Assembly (NCBI GenBank): GCA_902789415.1
Contig: CADAOD010000001.1
Coordinates: forward strand, 62,001 to 126,000
Reading direction: 5' to 3'
Origin: an uncultured Prevotellaceae bacterium
Lineage (GTDB): Bacteria; Bacteroidota; Bacteroidia; Bacteroidales; Bacteroidaceae
DNA length: 64,000 nt
The notes beneath the pieces are model-generated. The model searched no databases. It saw only the letters and a list, made by a program, of their open reading frames with translations, and had not been told where the DNA came from. This document shows, piece after piece, positions 1 to 9,753 of this stretch. The stretch's first letter is position 1. Every line of letters starts with the position of its first letter. The position numbers and the translations under genes were made by a program.

Positions 1-488
1 CTTGATAATCTTGTGGAAGTCAAGTGAGTGGAGCAGAATCACCTTCTTGCCATCGGGCGAGAATTTGAAACCCTCGATATCCTTCGAGGTGTTCGAAATC
101 TGCTTGCGGTCAGAACCATCAGGGTTCATAGTCCACAACTGTCCACCTGACAGGAATGCAATTTTTCCGTTATACCAGGTAGGATCTGTTTCGCTCTTAC
201 TGCCAGTAGTCAGAGTTTTACTTCCTGTACCATCGGCATTGATGATGGCAATCTTCTGCTGACTCTTATTGGCCTTTACGCTGTAGTAGCCAATCTGGTA
301 AACAATCTGCTTACCATCAGCCGAAGCCTCGGCAGCACCTACACGTCCCATGGCCCAGAGTGCCTCGGGTGTCATCAGGTTGCTGGCAAGCTTGATATTC
401 TGTTTCCCTATTTTCATTGTCTCTTCTGCTTTGGCTAGATTGGCAAAGAATACTAGCCCTACTAGAATTACTAGATACTTTTTCATAA
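1..488 (-). CDS. S9 family peptidase (prolyl oligopeptidase type), N-terminal part only
   Basis: The gene starts at 488 and runs off the left edge of the window, so about 162 residues are visible. The protein opens with a hydrophobic secretion signal (MKKYLVILVGLVFFANLAKA) followed by repeats of the TolB/WD40 propeller type, such as 'ISNTSKDIEGFKFSPDGKKV' and 'IAIINADGTG'. This is the usual N-terminal propeller of secreted S9 dipeptidyl or acylaminoacyl peptidases of Bacteroidota. The catalytic alpha/beta hydrolase domain would lie outside the window and cannot be checked. The start lies only 3 bases after the yidC stop, so the two are probably one transcript. Confidence 0.8.
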
Positions 489-491
489 AGT

Positions 492-2381
492 TTATCTTTT
501 TTGTTGGTTCATACGCTGTTTCTGCAGTTCTTCGGCCTGCTTCTGCATAGCCTCCAAGCGTGCAGCCAATCCTGATGTCTTCTTCTGAGGATTGTTCTTG
601 TTCTCCTTATACTTAGCCTCCAGGATGGCGAGCAACTTCTCGTCGTTGGTAGTCTTGCGGAGTGTCCACATGATGGCAGCCGAGAAGAACAATGAGATAA
701 AGTAGTAGAAGTTCAAACCTGATGAGTAGTCGTTGAACATGAAGAAGAACATTACCGGCATCAAGTACATCATCCACTGCATCATCTTCATCTGCTCAGC
801 CTGCTGACCAACCATCTGGTCGCGCTGCTGGCGCATGGTCATATAGCTGTAAAGCACGTTGGCTACACAGAACAGAATACAGGTAAGCGACAGGTGGTCG
901 CCGATACCCCAGATCTGAGTACCCCATTCGATGATTGGATCGTAAGTAGAAAGGTCGCTGATCCACAGGAACGACTCGCGACGCAGCTGGATAGCGTTAG
1001 GTACGAAGAAGAACATCGCCATCCAGATTGGGAACTGGATGAGCATAGGCAGACAGCCACCCAGAGGCGAAACACCATACTGTGAGTACAGCTGCATCAT
1101 AGCCTGCTGCTTCTTCATCTGATCCTCAGGCTTATCGTACTGCTTGGTAGCCTCGTCGAGTTTTGGTTTCAGTACACGCATCTTGGCCGATGACATGTAG
1201 CTCTTCTTTACCATTGGGAAGGTGATGACCTTCAGCAACAGGGTAATCAGAATCAGTACGATACCCATTGAGAAGCCCCATGAGGTGAGCCAGTCGAATA
1301 CGTAGATGGTGAACCAACGGTTAATCCAGCGTACCAGCCACCATCCCAGGTTTACTAATTGTTCTAGATCGAGGTCCTTACCGAATGCGCTCTGCTGCTC
1401 CACGTCCTTAATCAAACGGAAGTCGTTAGGACCAATATACATTTCAAACTCAGTTGCCTTAGCGCCTGTGGGGTCGAAAGCGGTCTTCAGCTTGGCACCC
1501 ATCTGCTTCAGGTAGCCACTACCTTTCTGCTGTGGAATGCTTGTCAACAGTGAGTTGGCAGCAAAGTTATCCTTCGAAATAAGGGCTGCTGAGAAGAACT
1601 GGTTCTTGAAAGCCACCCAGTCGAGCTGCTCCTCAATCTCCTTGTCAATCTCTTCTGAACCCTCATCAATATTCTTAGTACCACTGTTAGCTTTCTTATA
1701 GGTAACCGATGTATAGCGGTTTTCGAAAGTAAAGCCCTTCTCCTGCTGACGAACAAGGTCGTTCCATTCGATGCTCATCTCCTGATAGTTAGGAGCAAAC
1801 ATACCCTGCAGACCATTTGCCTTCAGATTGAAGTGCAGCATGTAGTCCTTACCTAATACGTAGTTGAATTCGATGCTACCACCATTGCTAGCCTGAGCAG
1901 TCATGGTGAGTGTTGAATCTGTTACGTTAGATGGGGTGAAGAACAGATCTTTGGTGATGATATTCTCCGACTTGCCTGCCAGCATAAAGTTCATCTGCTG
2001 AGTCTTGTCGTCGAAGAGCGTTATATCCATACCATCTTCCAGGTTCTCAAAACCTTTAATCACTGCTTTAGCCAGTGTTCCACCTTTTGTGTTGAAGGTC
2101 AGCTCAACCTTGTCGTTCTTCAGAACAACGGGCTGGTTCTTGCCGTTCAGTGCTGCGTAGAACAGTGCTGTTGTGTCACCTTTAGCAGCTGCTTCTGCCT
2201 GTGCTTTACGTGCAGTCTCTTCAGCTTTCTGCTTCTTGGCGGCATTTTGTTGCATCACTGTAGCAATGCTGTCTTGTTTTCTCGCAGCTTCCATTTCCTC
2301 CTGCGAAGGCTGGTTGTACCAGCTGAAGCCGATAAGTACCAGCGCAATAAGGACGAAGCCGATAATAGTGTCTTTATTCAT
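492..2381 (-). CDS. yidC: membrane protein insertase YidC
   Basis: YidC inserts and folds proteins in the inner membrane, alone or with the Sec translocon. The 629 residues match the long Bacteroidota form. An N-terminal transmembrane anchor (about residues 5-22) is followed by a Lys/Ala/Gln-rich linker, a large periplasmic domain (about 60-345) and a conserved C-terminal membrane core starting near 'FDWLTSWGFSMGIVLILITL', with the cytoplasmic charged loop 'KKSYMSSAKMRVLKPKLDEA'. The C-terminal tail is Lys/Gln-rich, as is common where YidC contacts ribosomes. It is divergent from the DUF3078 gene, and the S9 peptidase follows directly. In many Bacteroidota pyrG lies upstream of yidC; that arrangement is not seen here. 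Confidence 0.97.
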   Translation of the reverse strand: MNKDTIIGFVLIALVLIGFSWYNQPSQEEMEAARKQDSIATVMQQNAAKKQKAEETARKAQAEAAAKGDTTALFYAALNGKNQPVVLKNDKVELTFNTKGGTLAKAVIKGFENLEDGMDITLFDDKTQQMNFMLAGKSENIITKDLFFTPSNVTDSTLTMTAQASNGGSIEFNYVLGKDYMLHFNLKANGLQGMFAPNYQEMSIEWNDLVRQQEKGFTFENRYTSVTYKKANSGTKNIDEGSEEIDKEIEEQLDWVAFKNQFFSAALISKDNFAANSLLTSIPQQKGSGYLKQMGAKLKTAFDPTGAKATEFEMYIGPNDFRLIKDVEQQSAFGKDLDLEQLVNLGWWLVRWINRWFTIYVFDWLTSWGFSMGIVLILITLLLKVITFPMVKKSYMSSAKMRVLKPKLDEATKQYDKPEDQMKKQQAMMQLYSQYGVSPLGGCLPMLIQFPIWMAMFFFVPNAIQLRRESFLWISDLSTYDPIIEWGTQIWGIGDHLSLTCILFCVANVLYSYMTMRQQRDQMVGQQAEQMKMMQWMMYLMPVMFFFMFNDYSSGLNFYYFISLFFSAAIMWTLRKTTNDEKLLAILEAKYKENKNNPQKKTSGLAARLEAMQKQAEELQKQRMNQQKR

Positions 2382-2423
2382 TTCTATTTTGCTTTTTTAT
2401 TAATGTACGCGTAAATCAAGGTG

Positions 2424-2482
2424 CAAAATTACGAAAAAAATGCGAAAAGAATGCATACTATAGCCAAAAAATTGTATCTTTG
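2424..2482. promoter_or_regulatory. divergent promoter boxes for yidC and the DUF3078 gene
   Basis: On the minus strand TAATTTTG (2431-2424) lies upstream of yidC. On the plus strand TATCTTTG (2475-2482) lies 8 bases before the ATG at 2491. Both match the Bacteroidota -7 box TAnnTTTG. No good TTTG -33 partner is seen at 20 bases for either one, so these calls rest on the -7 box alone. Confidence 0.6.
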
Positions 2483-2490
2483 CACCAGAT

Positions 2491-3669
2491 ATGAGAAAAG
2501 TTGCATTATTATTCGCAGCATTTTGTGTGCTCAGCGCCTCTGCTGCCCAACCAAAAGATACATTAGACGGACGCTATTTCCGCTTGTTCGCACCAGTCAC
2601 TTTCTATCATAATGTGGCAAATAAATCGCTCTCGTTCCAGCCCGACTCTGCCAGTCAGGATCCTGTGGCCGATGCGATCGATCAAGCTTTGCTGCATATC
2701 TATCTGAATCGTCCTGATCTGGTGATTACCACCGAGTCGGAACTGCAGCAAACCGGTAATATCCGTAAGGATGTAAATCAGCCTATCAAGAATCAGGTAA
2801 AACTGGTTGAGAAGGTCGAAGGTCCGGTCATTGATACTCCCGATGATGTACCTACAACCATTCTGGTTCAGAAACCCGACTTCTGGACCAAGAAAGGCGA
2901 TGGCTATCTGCAGTTTATGCAGAACTACGTGAGTGGTAACTGGTATAAAGGCGGTGAGAGTAATCAGTCGATGGTTGGTTCTTTAACATTAGAGGCCAAC
3001 TACGATAATCGCAACAAATGGAAGTGGGATAATAAGTTGGAGATGAAACTTGGATTCTTGCGTTCTCGTACCGACTCTGTGCATAAGTTCAAGTCTAACG
3101 AAGACCTGATTCGTCTTACCAGTAAGGTTGGTCTGCAAGCTGCCAAGAACTGGTACTATACATTGCAGGTACTGGCTTATACCCAGTTTACGCAGGGCTT
3201 GAAATCTAATGACACCCAAACATATTCTGACTTTGGCTCGCCTTTCAACCTCAACTTCGGTCTTGGTATGGATTATAAGATTGCTACCAAGGATAAAAAG
3301 TTAACAGGTACAGTCAACCTGTCGCCACTGGCAATAAACTACCGCTATGTCGATCGTTTGGACCTTGCCACCAGCTATGGCTTGAAGGAAGGTCGCCATT
3401 CGTTGGTCGACTTTGGTTCACAGTTAACAGCCGATGTAAGCTGGAAAATAAACGATGTGATCACATGGAAGTCGCGCCTCTATGCATTCACATCGTATAA
3501 GCGTACAGAGATTGAGTGGGAAAACACTTTCGCTCTGCGTGTATCAAAGTATATCTCAGCTAACCTGTTCCTCTTCCCCCGTTTCGACGATACTGGTACG
3601 AAGGACAGCGATCTGGGATACCTCCAGTTCAAGGAGTATAGCTCAATCGGATTTTCTTACGGCTTTTAG
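2491..3669 (+). CDS. DUF3078 domain-containing secreted/outer-membrane protein
   Basis: A 392-residue protein with a signal peptide (MRKVALLFAAFCVLSASA, cleavage expected near 'ASAAQ'). The body is rich in alternating aromatic and polar strands, for example 'YLQFMQNYVSGNWYKGGESN' and 'YSSIGFSYGF' at the C-terminus ending in an aromatic residue, which suggests an outer-membrane beta-barrel. It fits the DUF3078 family, found in Bacteroidota and of unknown function. The start is set by the -7 box 8 bases upstream and by the signal peptide, giving a very short leader. Its stop overlaps the stop of the opposing DUF1573 gene by four bases. Confidence 0.85.
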   Translation: MRKVALLFAAFCVLSASAAQPKDTLDGRYFRLFAPVTFYHNVANKSLSFQPDSASQDPVADAIDQALLHIYLNRPDLVITTESELQQTGNIRKDVNQPIKNQVKLVEKVEGPVIDTPDDVPTTILVQKPDFWTKKGDGYLQFMQNYVSGNWYKGGESNQSMVGSLTLEANYDNRNKWKWDNKLEMKLGFLRSRTDSVHKFKSNEDLIRLTSKVGLQAAKNWYYTLQVLAYTQFTQGLKSNDTQTYSDFGSPFNLNFGLGMDYKIATKDKKLTGTVNLSPLAINYRYVDRLDLATSYGLKEGRHSLVDFGSQLTADVSWKINDVITWKSRLYAFTSYKRTEIEWENTFALRVSKYISANLFLFPRFDDTGTKDSDLGYLQFKEYSSIGFSYGF

Positions 3670-4052
3670 TTTTCCGTCATTTCACCCTCTATATAGAGGC
3701 GGGTCATCTCTACCACGCCATTGGTGCGGATAGTGATCGACTTCTTGAAGTGGCCGGGAAACTTGCCTGCGCCGTTATAGGTAACTTTAATCTCTCCCTT
3801 TTCGCCTGGCTTGATGGGAGTCTTGGTGTACTCAGGTACAGTACAGCCACAACTGGCTACGGCCTGATTGATAACCAAAGGCTGCTCGCCTACGTTGGTG
3901 TAGGTGAAAGTGTAAGTTACTACAGGACTCTTTTCTGAGAACGTGCCAAAATCATGTGTCAGTTTGTCGAACTTGATTTCTGCAGGTTTCTGTGCCAATG
4001 CGGCAGTCAAACCGCAAACCAGCATAAAAGCTATAAATGCAATCTTTTTCAT
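3666..4052 (-). CDS. DUF1573 domain-containing secreted protein
   Basis: A 128-residue protein with signal peptide MKKIAFIAFMLVCGLTAALA, followed by a single Ig-like DUF1573 domain. The motif 'FDKLTHDFGTFSE' and the 'ASCGCTVPEY' segment (CGC followed by T and P) are the family signature. Function is not established; such proteins are abundant periplasmic or surface proteins in Bacteroidota. A -7 box TAACTTTG lies at 4091-4084 on the minus strand, 32 bases before the ATG. The gene is convergent with DUF3078 and shares four terminal bases. Confidence 0.85.
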   Translation of the reverse strand: MKKIAFIAFMLVCGLTAALAQKPAEIKFDKLTHDFGTFSEKSPVVTYTFTYTNVGEQPLVINQAVASCGCTVPEYTKTPIKPGEKGEIKVTYNGAGKFPGHFKKSITIRTNGVVEMTRLYIEGEMTEN

Positions 4053-4132
4053 CTGTTTTGTCGTTTAAATGATTAAATCAGTGCAAAGTTACTATAAAAA
4101 TATGAATTAATCACGAAGAATTAAGAAATATG

Positions 4133-4164
4133 TTTGTCTATTATCAATTTTTTATGTAATTTTG
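4133..4164 (+). promoter_or_regulatory. promoter of aspS
   Basis: TTTG at 4133-4136, 20 bases, then TAATTTTG at 4157-4164: an exact Bacteroidota -33/-7 arrangement. The aspS ATG is 29 bases after the -7 box. Confidence 0.8.
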
Positions 4165-4193
4165 CACCTTAAATGAATAAATAGCAATTAAAT

Positions 4194-5975
4194 ATGTACA
4201 GAAGTAAGACTTGTGGAGAGCTTAGGCTCCAGGATGCCGGTAGTGTTGTAACACTGGCCGGATGGGTACAGCGAAGTCGTAAAATGGGAGGTATGACCTT
4301 CGTTGATCTTCGCGATCGTTATGGTTTGACTCAGCTCGTTTTCAACGAGGCTGACGATGCTGAACTGTGCGAGCGTGCCAACAAACTTGGTCGTGAATTT
4401 TGTATTCAGATTAAGGGTGAGGTAAGCGAGCGCCAGAGTAAGAATCCCAAGATGCCAACTGGTGACATTGAGATTCTGGTAAAGGAACTGAACGTGCTGA
4501 GCGAAAGCCTCACACCACCATTCACCATCGAGGATAACACCGACGGTGGTGATGATATCCGTATGAAGTACCGTTATCTCGACCTGCGTCGTGCTGCTGT
4601 TCGTAAGAATCTCGAACTGCGCCACCGCATGACCATCCTGATTCGTAACTTCCTCGATGCTCAGAACTTTATCGAGGTCGAGACACCTATCCTGATTGGT
4701 TCTACACCTGAAGGTGCTCGTGATTTCGTAGTTCCTTCACGTATGAATCCAGGCCAGTTCTATGCCCTGCCACAGTCACCACAGACACTGAAGCAGTTGC
4801 TGATGGTATCAGGTTTCGACCGTTACTTCCAGATTGCCAAGTGCTTCCGTGACGAGGACTTGCGTGCCGACCGTCAGCCTGAGTTTACTCAGATCGACTG
4901 TGAGATGTCGTTCGTTGATCAGGAGGATGTACTCCAAATCTTCGAGGACCTGGCTCGTCATCTGTTTAAGGAGGTACGTGGTATTGAGTTGCCAGCTCTG
5001 CAGCGTATGACATGGCACGAGGCTATGCGTCGCTTCGGTAGCGATAAGCCCGATTTGCGTTTCGGCATGGAGTTTGTTGAGTTGATGGATCAGCTCAAGG
5101 GCACTGGCACATTCCCTGTATTCAATGATGCTGAGTACATCGGTGGTATCTGTGTACCTGGTTGCGCTAACTATTCTCGTAAGCAGCTCGATGAACTTAC
5201 CGAGTTTGTAAAGCGTCCTCAGGTTGGTGCTAAGGGCTTGGTTTATGTTAAGTTCAACGAGGACGGTACCGTTAAGTCGTCTATCGATAAGTTCTATACC
5301 CCTGAGGTTTGGGCTCAGGTTAAGGAGGCATGTGGCGCTAAGGATGGCGACCTGGTACTGATTCTGAGTGGCGATAATGCTAACAAGACTCGTGTACAGC
5401 TTTGCACACTTCGTCTGGAGATGGGTGATCGTCTCGGACTGCGCGATAAGGATAAGTTTGTATGCCTGTGGATTGTCGACTTCCCACTCTTTGAGTGGAG
5501 CGATGAGGAGCAGCGCCTGATGGCAACTCACCACCCATTCACCATGCCTAATCCCGATGATATTCCTCTGTTGGATACCGATCCTGCTAAGGTTCGTGCC
5601 GTAGCTTACGACTTTGTTTGCAATGGTGTCGAAGTTGGTGGTGGTTCACTGCGTATCCACGATGGTAAGCTGCAGGAAAAGATGTTCCAGATTCTGGGCT
5701 TCACTCCCGAGCGTGCCATGGCTCAGTTCGGCTTCCTCATCAATGCCTTCAAGTACGGAGCACCTCCTCATGCAGGTCTGGCCTTCGGTCTCGATCGTTT
5801 CGTTAGCTTGATGGCTGGTCTCGACAGCATTCGTGATTGTATCGCATTCCCCAAGAATAACAGCGGTCGCGACGTGATGCTCGATGCTCCTGGCGAGTTG
5901 GATCAGAAACAACTTGACGAACTGAACCTGAAGGTTGAACTGCGTTCTACCTCCTCCTTGCAAGGCAGTGAATAA
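4194..5975 (+). CDS. aspS: aspartate--tRNA ligase
   Basis: Class II aminoacyl-tRNA synthetase charging tRNA-Asp. The 593 residues fit the bacterial type with the GAD insertion domain. An OB-fold anticodon-binding domain occupies about residues 1-105 ('[20 protein letters not shown]'). Motif 2 is '[18 protein letters not shown]' and motif 3 is '[13 protein letters not shown]'. The late element '[13 protein letters not shown]' is typical of AspRS. The C-terminus has a short extra tail (TSSLQGSE) beyond the conserved end. It is a single gene with its own promoter. Confidence 0.98.
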   Translation: MYRSKTCGELRLQDAGSVVTLAGWVQRSRKMGGMTFVDLRDRYGLTQLVFNEADDAELCERANKLGREFCIQIKGEVSERQSKNPKMPTGDIEILVKELNVLSESLTPPFTIEDNTDGGDDIRMKYRYLDLRRAAVRKNLELRHRMTILIRNFLDAQNFIEVETPILIGSTPEGARDFVVPSRMNPGQFYALPQSPQTLKQLLMVSGFDRYFQIAKCFRDEDLRADRQPEFTQIDCEMSFVDQEDVLQIFEDLARHLFKEVRGIELPALQRMTWHEAMRRFGSDKPDLRFGMEFVELMDQLKGTGTFPVFNDAEYIGGICVPGCANYSRKQLDELTEFVKRPQVGAKGLVYVKFNEDGTVKSSIDKFYTPEVWAQVKEACGAKDGDLVLILSGDNANKTRVQLCTLRLEMGDRLGLRDKDKFVCLWIVDFPLFEWSDEEQRLMATHHPFTMPNPDDIPLLDTDPAKVRAVAYDFVCNGVEVGGGSLRIHDGKLQEKMFQILGFTPERAMAQFGFLINAFKYGAPPHAGLAFGLDRFVSLMAGLDSIRDCIAFPKNNSGRDVMLDAPGELDQKQLDELNLKVELRSTSSLQGSE

Positions 5976-6143
5976 AGTTCACTGCGCTTGCTTCGTTCGT
6001 CGGTTGACATACGTCAAGAATAATTTACATTCTGCTAAAAAATCCTAATTGTCAGGAAGTTGTCTAAAATAAAAGCGGTATTTTTGCAGACGAAAATTAA
6101 CAGAAGTATAACACTTCAAATAGAGTATTAATTTTTTAGAACT

Positions 6144-6452
6144 ATGGCAGAAAAGAAAGCAACAGCAAAGAAGGCTACTGAGACAAAGGTAGCCGCAGCT
6201 AAAAAGACAACTGTAAAGAAGGCTACAGCTCCTAAGGTAGCAGCAAAGGCAGTTCTCGCAGTAAACGCTGAGAACATTGGATTTAAGGCAGGTGATGTAT
6301 ATCAGGCACTTGCAGCAGCAGGTAAGGCTCTCACTGTAAAGGAGATCGCTAAGGCTGCAAAGATTTCTGAGGAGGAGACTCTTCTCGGTTTGGGTTGGCT
6401 CTTCAAGGAGGGCAAGCTCGCTAACGATGGTGAAAAAGTTACATTGGCTTAA
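6144..6452 (+). CDS. winged helix-turn-helix (DUF2582-type) protein with histone H1-like tail
   Basis: A 102-residue protein. Residues 1-37 are almost only Lys, Ala, Thr and Val (repeats of the AKKAT / VKKAT type), like a histone H1 tail. Residues 38-102 ('NIGFKAGDVYQALAAAGKAL' onward) form a winged helix resembling the DUF2582 family. It is probably a nucleoid-associated DNA-binding protein; a specific function is not known. A -7 box TATTTTTG lies at 6079-6086, and a strong terminator follows the stop. The many AAG/GCA/GCT codons and the isolated transcription unit suggest high expression, which is an inference. Confidence 0.75.
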   Translation: MAEKKATAKKATETKVAAAKKTTVKKATAPKVAAKAVLAVNAENIGFKAGDVYQALAAAGKALTVKEIAKAAKISEEETLLGLGWLFKEGKLANDGEKVTLA

Positions 6453-6474
6453 GCCTTTTAACGAATGATAGAAG

Positions 6475-6507
6475 AAGGTCGGTAATCGCTTTTACCGACC
6501 TTTTTTA
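6475..6507 (+). terminator. rho-independent terminator after the winged-helix gene
   Basis: An 11-base perfect inverted repeat (AAGGTCGGTAA at 6475-6485 and TTACCGACCTT at 6492-6502) with a 6-base loop, followed by a run of T. Confidence 0.9.
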
Positions 6508-6517
6508 ACGATAAATA

Positions 6518-6799
6518 ATGACATACGATCAGCAGATATTAAGCATACTTACCAGTGTAGGTGATAAGGGCATCAGCGTTATGCAGGTGTCCAAGCATGT
6601 GTATAATATGAATTTGAGTTTTTTCTACACGCCTAATCTCGATGAGATTCGTGCTTATGTGCAGCAATATCTGCTTAAGAATTCCAAGTCGCCTCAGTCG
6701 CTCATCGAGTCAACAGGTCGCCGTGGGTATTACCGTTTAAATACTCAGAATAATTCCGATGCTCGTCAGTTGATGTTGGAATTCGGCAGTTCTTTGTAA
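6518..6799 (+). CDS. small conserved-looking protein of unknown function
   Basis: 93 residues, with no signal peptide or membrane segment. The first half ('YDQQILSILTSVGDKGISVM', 'VSKHVYNMNLSFF') suggests a small helical winged-helix-like fold; the C-terminal part contains 'STGRRGYYRLN', resembling the wing of such a fold. It starts 11 bases after the terminator of the previous gene, and no clear promoter is seen. Its 3' end overlaps the opposing glycosyltransferase gene by 34 bases. No function is proposed. Confidence 0.6.
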   Translation: MTYDQQILSILTSVGDKGISVMQVSKHVYNMNLSFFYTPNLDEIRAYVQQYLLKNSKSPQSLIESTGRRGYYRLNTQNNSDARQLMLEFGSSL

Positions 6800-7908
6800 A
6801 CTGCTTCGTATAGTTTTAGCAGTTGTTCTGCGGTCTTACGCCACGAGAACAAACCAGCTCTTTTCAGTCCTATTTCTTTTTGTTGCTCATAGTAGGCTTC
6901 GTCATTTTCCAATCGTAGCATCTGTTCGGCTATTTCGTCTGGGTTTTCTGGGTTGATGAGAATGGCCTCATTGCCACCAATCTCTGGCATCGACGAGGTG
7001 TTCGATGTAATCACGGGTGTTCCGCAGGCCATAGCCTCAAGGAGTGGAATACCGAAACTTTCTCTGAGTGAGGTGTACAAGAAGGCGAAGGCGCTGTTAT
7101 AGATGTAAGGCAGATTGCTGTTCACGATATAGCCTGGCATCACGATATTTGGTCTGATATTCTCTATATGGTTTCGCTCAATAATGCCGTCAAGATACGT
7201 CTGGTCTAAATCAGCCATTAGTAACTTGCGCTTTACAGTTGATTTATCTAAGTATTTCGAATAAGCTATCAGCGTTCGCTCTGTGTTCTTCTTAGGGTCA
7301 GTGTTTCCTAAAAAGAAGAAGTAGCCAGGCTTTGCTATGTACGATTGATAGATATCAGCCACATCTCTTAATGGCTTAAACCAATCGTTAAAGCCGTTAT
7401 AAATCATCGCCAACCGCTCTTCGGGAATGTGCAGTTTGTTGATGATGTTCTGCTTCTCAAAGTTTGATACCGTAATGATACGGCGGCATTTCTGCAGAAT
7501 CTTAGGCACCACCTTGCGTCGATACAGCCAACCTAAGTTTTGGTAGATCGACTTGTTGTTTTTATCTCTTGGTTCCAAGAAGATAATGTCGTGTAGTGTT
7601 AGTACCAATGGAACATCGCAAAATATCGGCGCAGTGTTACTGGTACAGTGCAGAATGTCAAGGTTGTATTTCTTGACGGCTCTTGGCAGGGTTATCTGTT
7701 CCCAAACGGGGTAGAAACTTTCGCCAATTACGATGATGTGTACGTTTTTGGTATCTTTCAGGCATCTGTCAATACCAGGTGCCACAAACACAAAGTACTC
7801 GTTCTGCGTGTCTATCTGCTGTAGTTCTTTAATCTCCTGCAGAACCACGTAGTCCATGCCATGTTTGTTACGGCGGAATATTCTTTGTGCCTCGATACCT
7901 ATTCTCAT
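6766..7908 (-). CDS. glycosyltransferase family 4
   Basis: A 380-residue GT-B enzyme expected to move a sugar from an activated donor onto a growing surface glycan in the cytoplasm. The C-terminal donor domain has '[20 protein letters not shown]' and an intact EX7E motif in '[20 protein letters not shown]'. It is the last gene of a four-gene minus-strand operon; its ATG overlaps the stop of the acyltransferase gene by four bases. The acceptor and donor cannot be told from sequence. Confidence 0.9.
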   Translation of the reverse strand: MRIGIEAQRIFRRNKHGMDYVVLQEIKELQQIDTQNEYFVFVAPGIDRCLKDTKNVHIIVIGESFYPVWEQITLPRAVKKYNLDILHCTSNTAPIFCDVPLVLTLHDIIFLEPRDKNNKSIYQNLGWLYRRKVVPKILQKCRRIITVSNFEKQNIINKLHIPEERLAMIYNGFNDWFKPLRDVADIYQSYIAKPGYFFFLGNTDPKKNTERTLIAYSKYLDKSTVKRKLLMADLDQTYLDGIIERNHIENIRPNIVMPGYIVNSNLPYIYNSAFAFLYTSLRESFGIPLLEAMACGTPVITSNTSSMPEIGGNEAILINPENPDEIAEQMLRLENDEAYYEQQKEIGLKRAGLFSWRKTAEQLLKLYEAVYKELPNSNIN

Positions 7909-8498
7909 ATCTGCTTGATTACTTTTGCAGGCACGCCCGCTACAAGCGAGTGGGGCGGCACGTCTTTAGTTACTACAGCACCTGCTGCCACTACGCAGTG
8001 GTTACCAATGGTTACGCCAGGCAGAATTACGGCATTTGCGCCAATCCATACGTCATCCTCGATGGTTACGGCATTGGTGCTAACACCTTGCTCGTCTATC
8101 CGTTTGTTGGTGTCGTCAAAATTATGATTCAGTGCCGTTACGGTAATACCTTGCGCTAAGTTAACGTGATTGCCAATTTTTACCGGACCGATAATCGTGT
8201 TGTGTAAACCTATTCTGGTGTGGTTGCCAATCAGCACATCGCCTACGGCATTGTTAATGCATGCAAACGATTCTACCACCGAGTAATCTCCAAGCGAGAA
8301 TTTGCGGTAGGGTGGTGTGTCCATTCTGGCCGATTGGTGAATTACCGAGTGTTTACCTCGGTGCTGGTATAATGGAGCCAATAATCTTACAAACCAGCGT
8401 GGTCTTGTCTGCACCTGGTTCATAATCACCCAATCAATCAGCTTTTTAAGCTTGGGACTATTTTTTAAATTAGCTCTTACGGTTTCGTTGTCCATCAC
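7905..8498 (-). CDS. hexapeptide-repeat acyltransferase (WcaF/LbetaH type)
   Basis: A 197-residue left-handed beta-helix acyltransferase. Repeats of the [LIV]-G-x4 type run from about residue 70 to the end ('[19 protein letters not shown]', '[20 protein letters not shown]', '[13 protein letters not shown]'). The probable catalytic histidine sits in 'TALNHNFDD'. It ends in the usual 'VAGVPAKVI'. Such enzymes transfer acetyl groups from acetyl-CoA to a sugar in polysaccharide pathways. It overlaps the upstream glycosyltransferase by 29 bases and the downstream one by 4, so the three are translated as a unit. Confidence 0.88.
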   Translation of the reverse strand: MMDNETVRANLKNSPKLKKLIDWVIMNQVQTRPRWFVRLLAPLYQHRGKHSVIHQSARMDTPPYRKFSLGDYSVVESFACINNAVGDVLIGNHTRIGLHNTIIGPVKIGNHVNLAQGITVTALNHNFDDTNKRIDEQGVSTNAVTIEDDVWIGANAVILPGVTIGNHCVVAAGAVVTKDVPPHSLVAGVPAKVIKQI

Positions 8499-9663
8499 TT
8501 TCTATCAGCGTCTTCCATTGCTCAGCAATCACGTTCGCATTGAAACGTTGCGATATCATAATTGCCTCGTTCGATTTTAACTGCCAATCCATGTAAGTGG
8601 CCTCTTCCAGACGTTGGGCCAGATTATCCACATCGCCATTCTTAAAGTACATGCCGAAATCGCCCAGAATCTCTTTGCTCGAAGGCAGGTCCGACGAAAT
8701 TACGGGTAGTCCGTGTGCCATTGCCTGTACTAATACCAATCCGAAGTCTTTCCATCTCGAACTTGATACATAGATGCTGGCCTGCGAATAGAACATCTGG
8801 ATGTTCTCGGTAAAGGGATGTATCTTTATTCTTTTCGTCAGATAGCGATTCTCAATCATCTTGTTCAGTGCCTCTTTCTCTGGTCCATCTCCTACAATAT
8901 CCAAATACCAGTCGGAATTGCGCTGAGCAAACTTGTCGAAGGCTTTTATCAGCAGGTCGAATCCCTTATGTTTTGGGGTTAATCTTCCTACTGCTAAGAA
9001 TCGTTTATTCTTTCCTGTTGATGGAGCGCCTGGTTTGAGTGTCAGTGGATTTGGAATCACAAATGGTGAGAATCCGTAGGCATGATAGTACATCTCCGAA
9101 TCCTGCAGGTACAGCAGTACTGTCTCATCCAATTTCTGCAACTGTCTACCATAGTGGTATTTTAGCTCAGTACCTAAGTAAGGCGATGCTTCTCTCAGGA
9201 AAGCGTTAAACGAGTTGTATATCCAGCCGATAGCTTTTACACCACCTAAGTCTCTCTTGATGGTTGCCAGTCGCATGGAGAGATATGAGTTTACTGCAAT
9301 AATCGTGTCGAATTGGCCTTCTTTTAGTATTTTTACAACAGCTTCTCGCATCTCTCTGGGAAAAGAGCTGTGCGCATATAAATCAGAGGTGATGGCTGTT
9401 TTTGGCAGAGCGTTTTTATACAGATAGCTGTATGCGTTGTATAACATGCTTTTCCATTTTTCGGTTTTACGAAAATGGGTAAACACAATCTTCACGGGAT
9501 AGTCTTTCAACCCATACATCGATAAGTCTTCTTGCTTTGGATCCTCAAAACTTACGATAGTCACATCATATTGTTTTGATAGCTCCTCAGCAATCACGGC
9601 AGTCACTCTCTGCATGCCGCCCGACTTAAAAATACTATCTGTTATAAAACAAATTCTCTTCAT
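8470..9663 (-). CDS. glycosyltransferase family 4 paralogue with altered EX7E motif
   Basis: A GT-B protein of about 397 residues, a clear tandem duplicate of the next gene upstream (shared '[17 protein letters not shown]' start and '[12 protein letters not shown]' donor-domain segment). The start is placed at 9663, not the in-frame ATG at 9681, because this gives the same 30-base spacing from the promoter as in the paralogue and removes a non-homologous extension. In the position of the GT4 EX7E motif this copy reads '[15 protein letters not shown]', so both glutamates are replaced (by K and Q); the paralogue keeps 'WEGFGLVLVEAMAHG'. It may be inactive or have changed chemistry. Confidence 0.85.
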   Translation of the reverse strand: MKRICFITDSIFKSGGMQRVTAVIAEELSKQYDVTIVSFEDPKQEDLSMYGLKDYPVKIVFTHFRKTEKWKSMLYNAYSYLYKNALPKTAITSDLYAHSSFPREMREAVVKILKEGQFDTIIAVNSYLSMRLATIKRDLGGVKAIGWIYNSFNAFLREASPYLGTELKYHYGRQLQKLDETVLLYLQDSEMYYHAYGFSPFVIPNPLTLKPGAPSTGKNKRFLAVGRLTPKHKGFDLLIKAFDKFAQRNSDWYLDIVGDGPEKEALNKMIENRYLTKRIKIHPFTENIQMFYSQASIYVSSSRWKDFGLVLVQAMAHGLPVISSDLPSSKEILGDFGMYFKNGDVDNLAQRLEEATYMDWQLKSNEAIMISQRFNANVIAEQWKTLIESDGQRNRKS

Positions 9664-9692
9664 ACACGTATAATCAGCCAAATTATCGTTGA

Positions 9693-9724
9693 CAAAAGTA
9701 CAAATATTTTTGGATTATTCCAAA
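9693..9724 (-). promoter_or_regulatory. promoter of the EX7E-altered glycosyltransferase
   Basis: On the minus strand TTTG (9724-9721), 20 bases, TACTTTTG (9700-9693): an exact -33/-7 match. The sequence is nearly identical to the promoter of the paralogous gene at 10956-10987, so the promoter was copied with the gene. Confidence 0.85.
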
Positions 9725-9753
9725 TTTTATGCTCTATTTCTCCGAAAAATTGC

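Noticed and set aside
4809..5534. 241-codon open frame opposite aspS
   Set aside because: It lies wholly antisense to a certain synthetase gene, has no family resemblance and no promoter; such frames arise from the codon use of the sense gene.
5976..6060. Terminator after aspS from the TTGAC/GTCAA repeat
   Set aside because: The stem is only five base pairs and no T-run follows.
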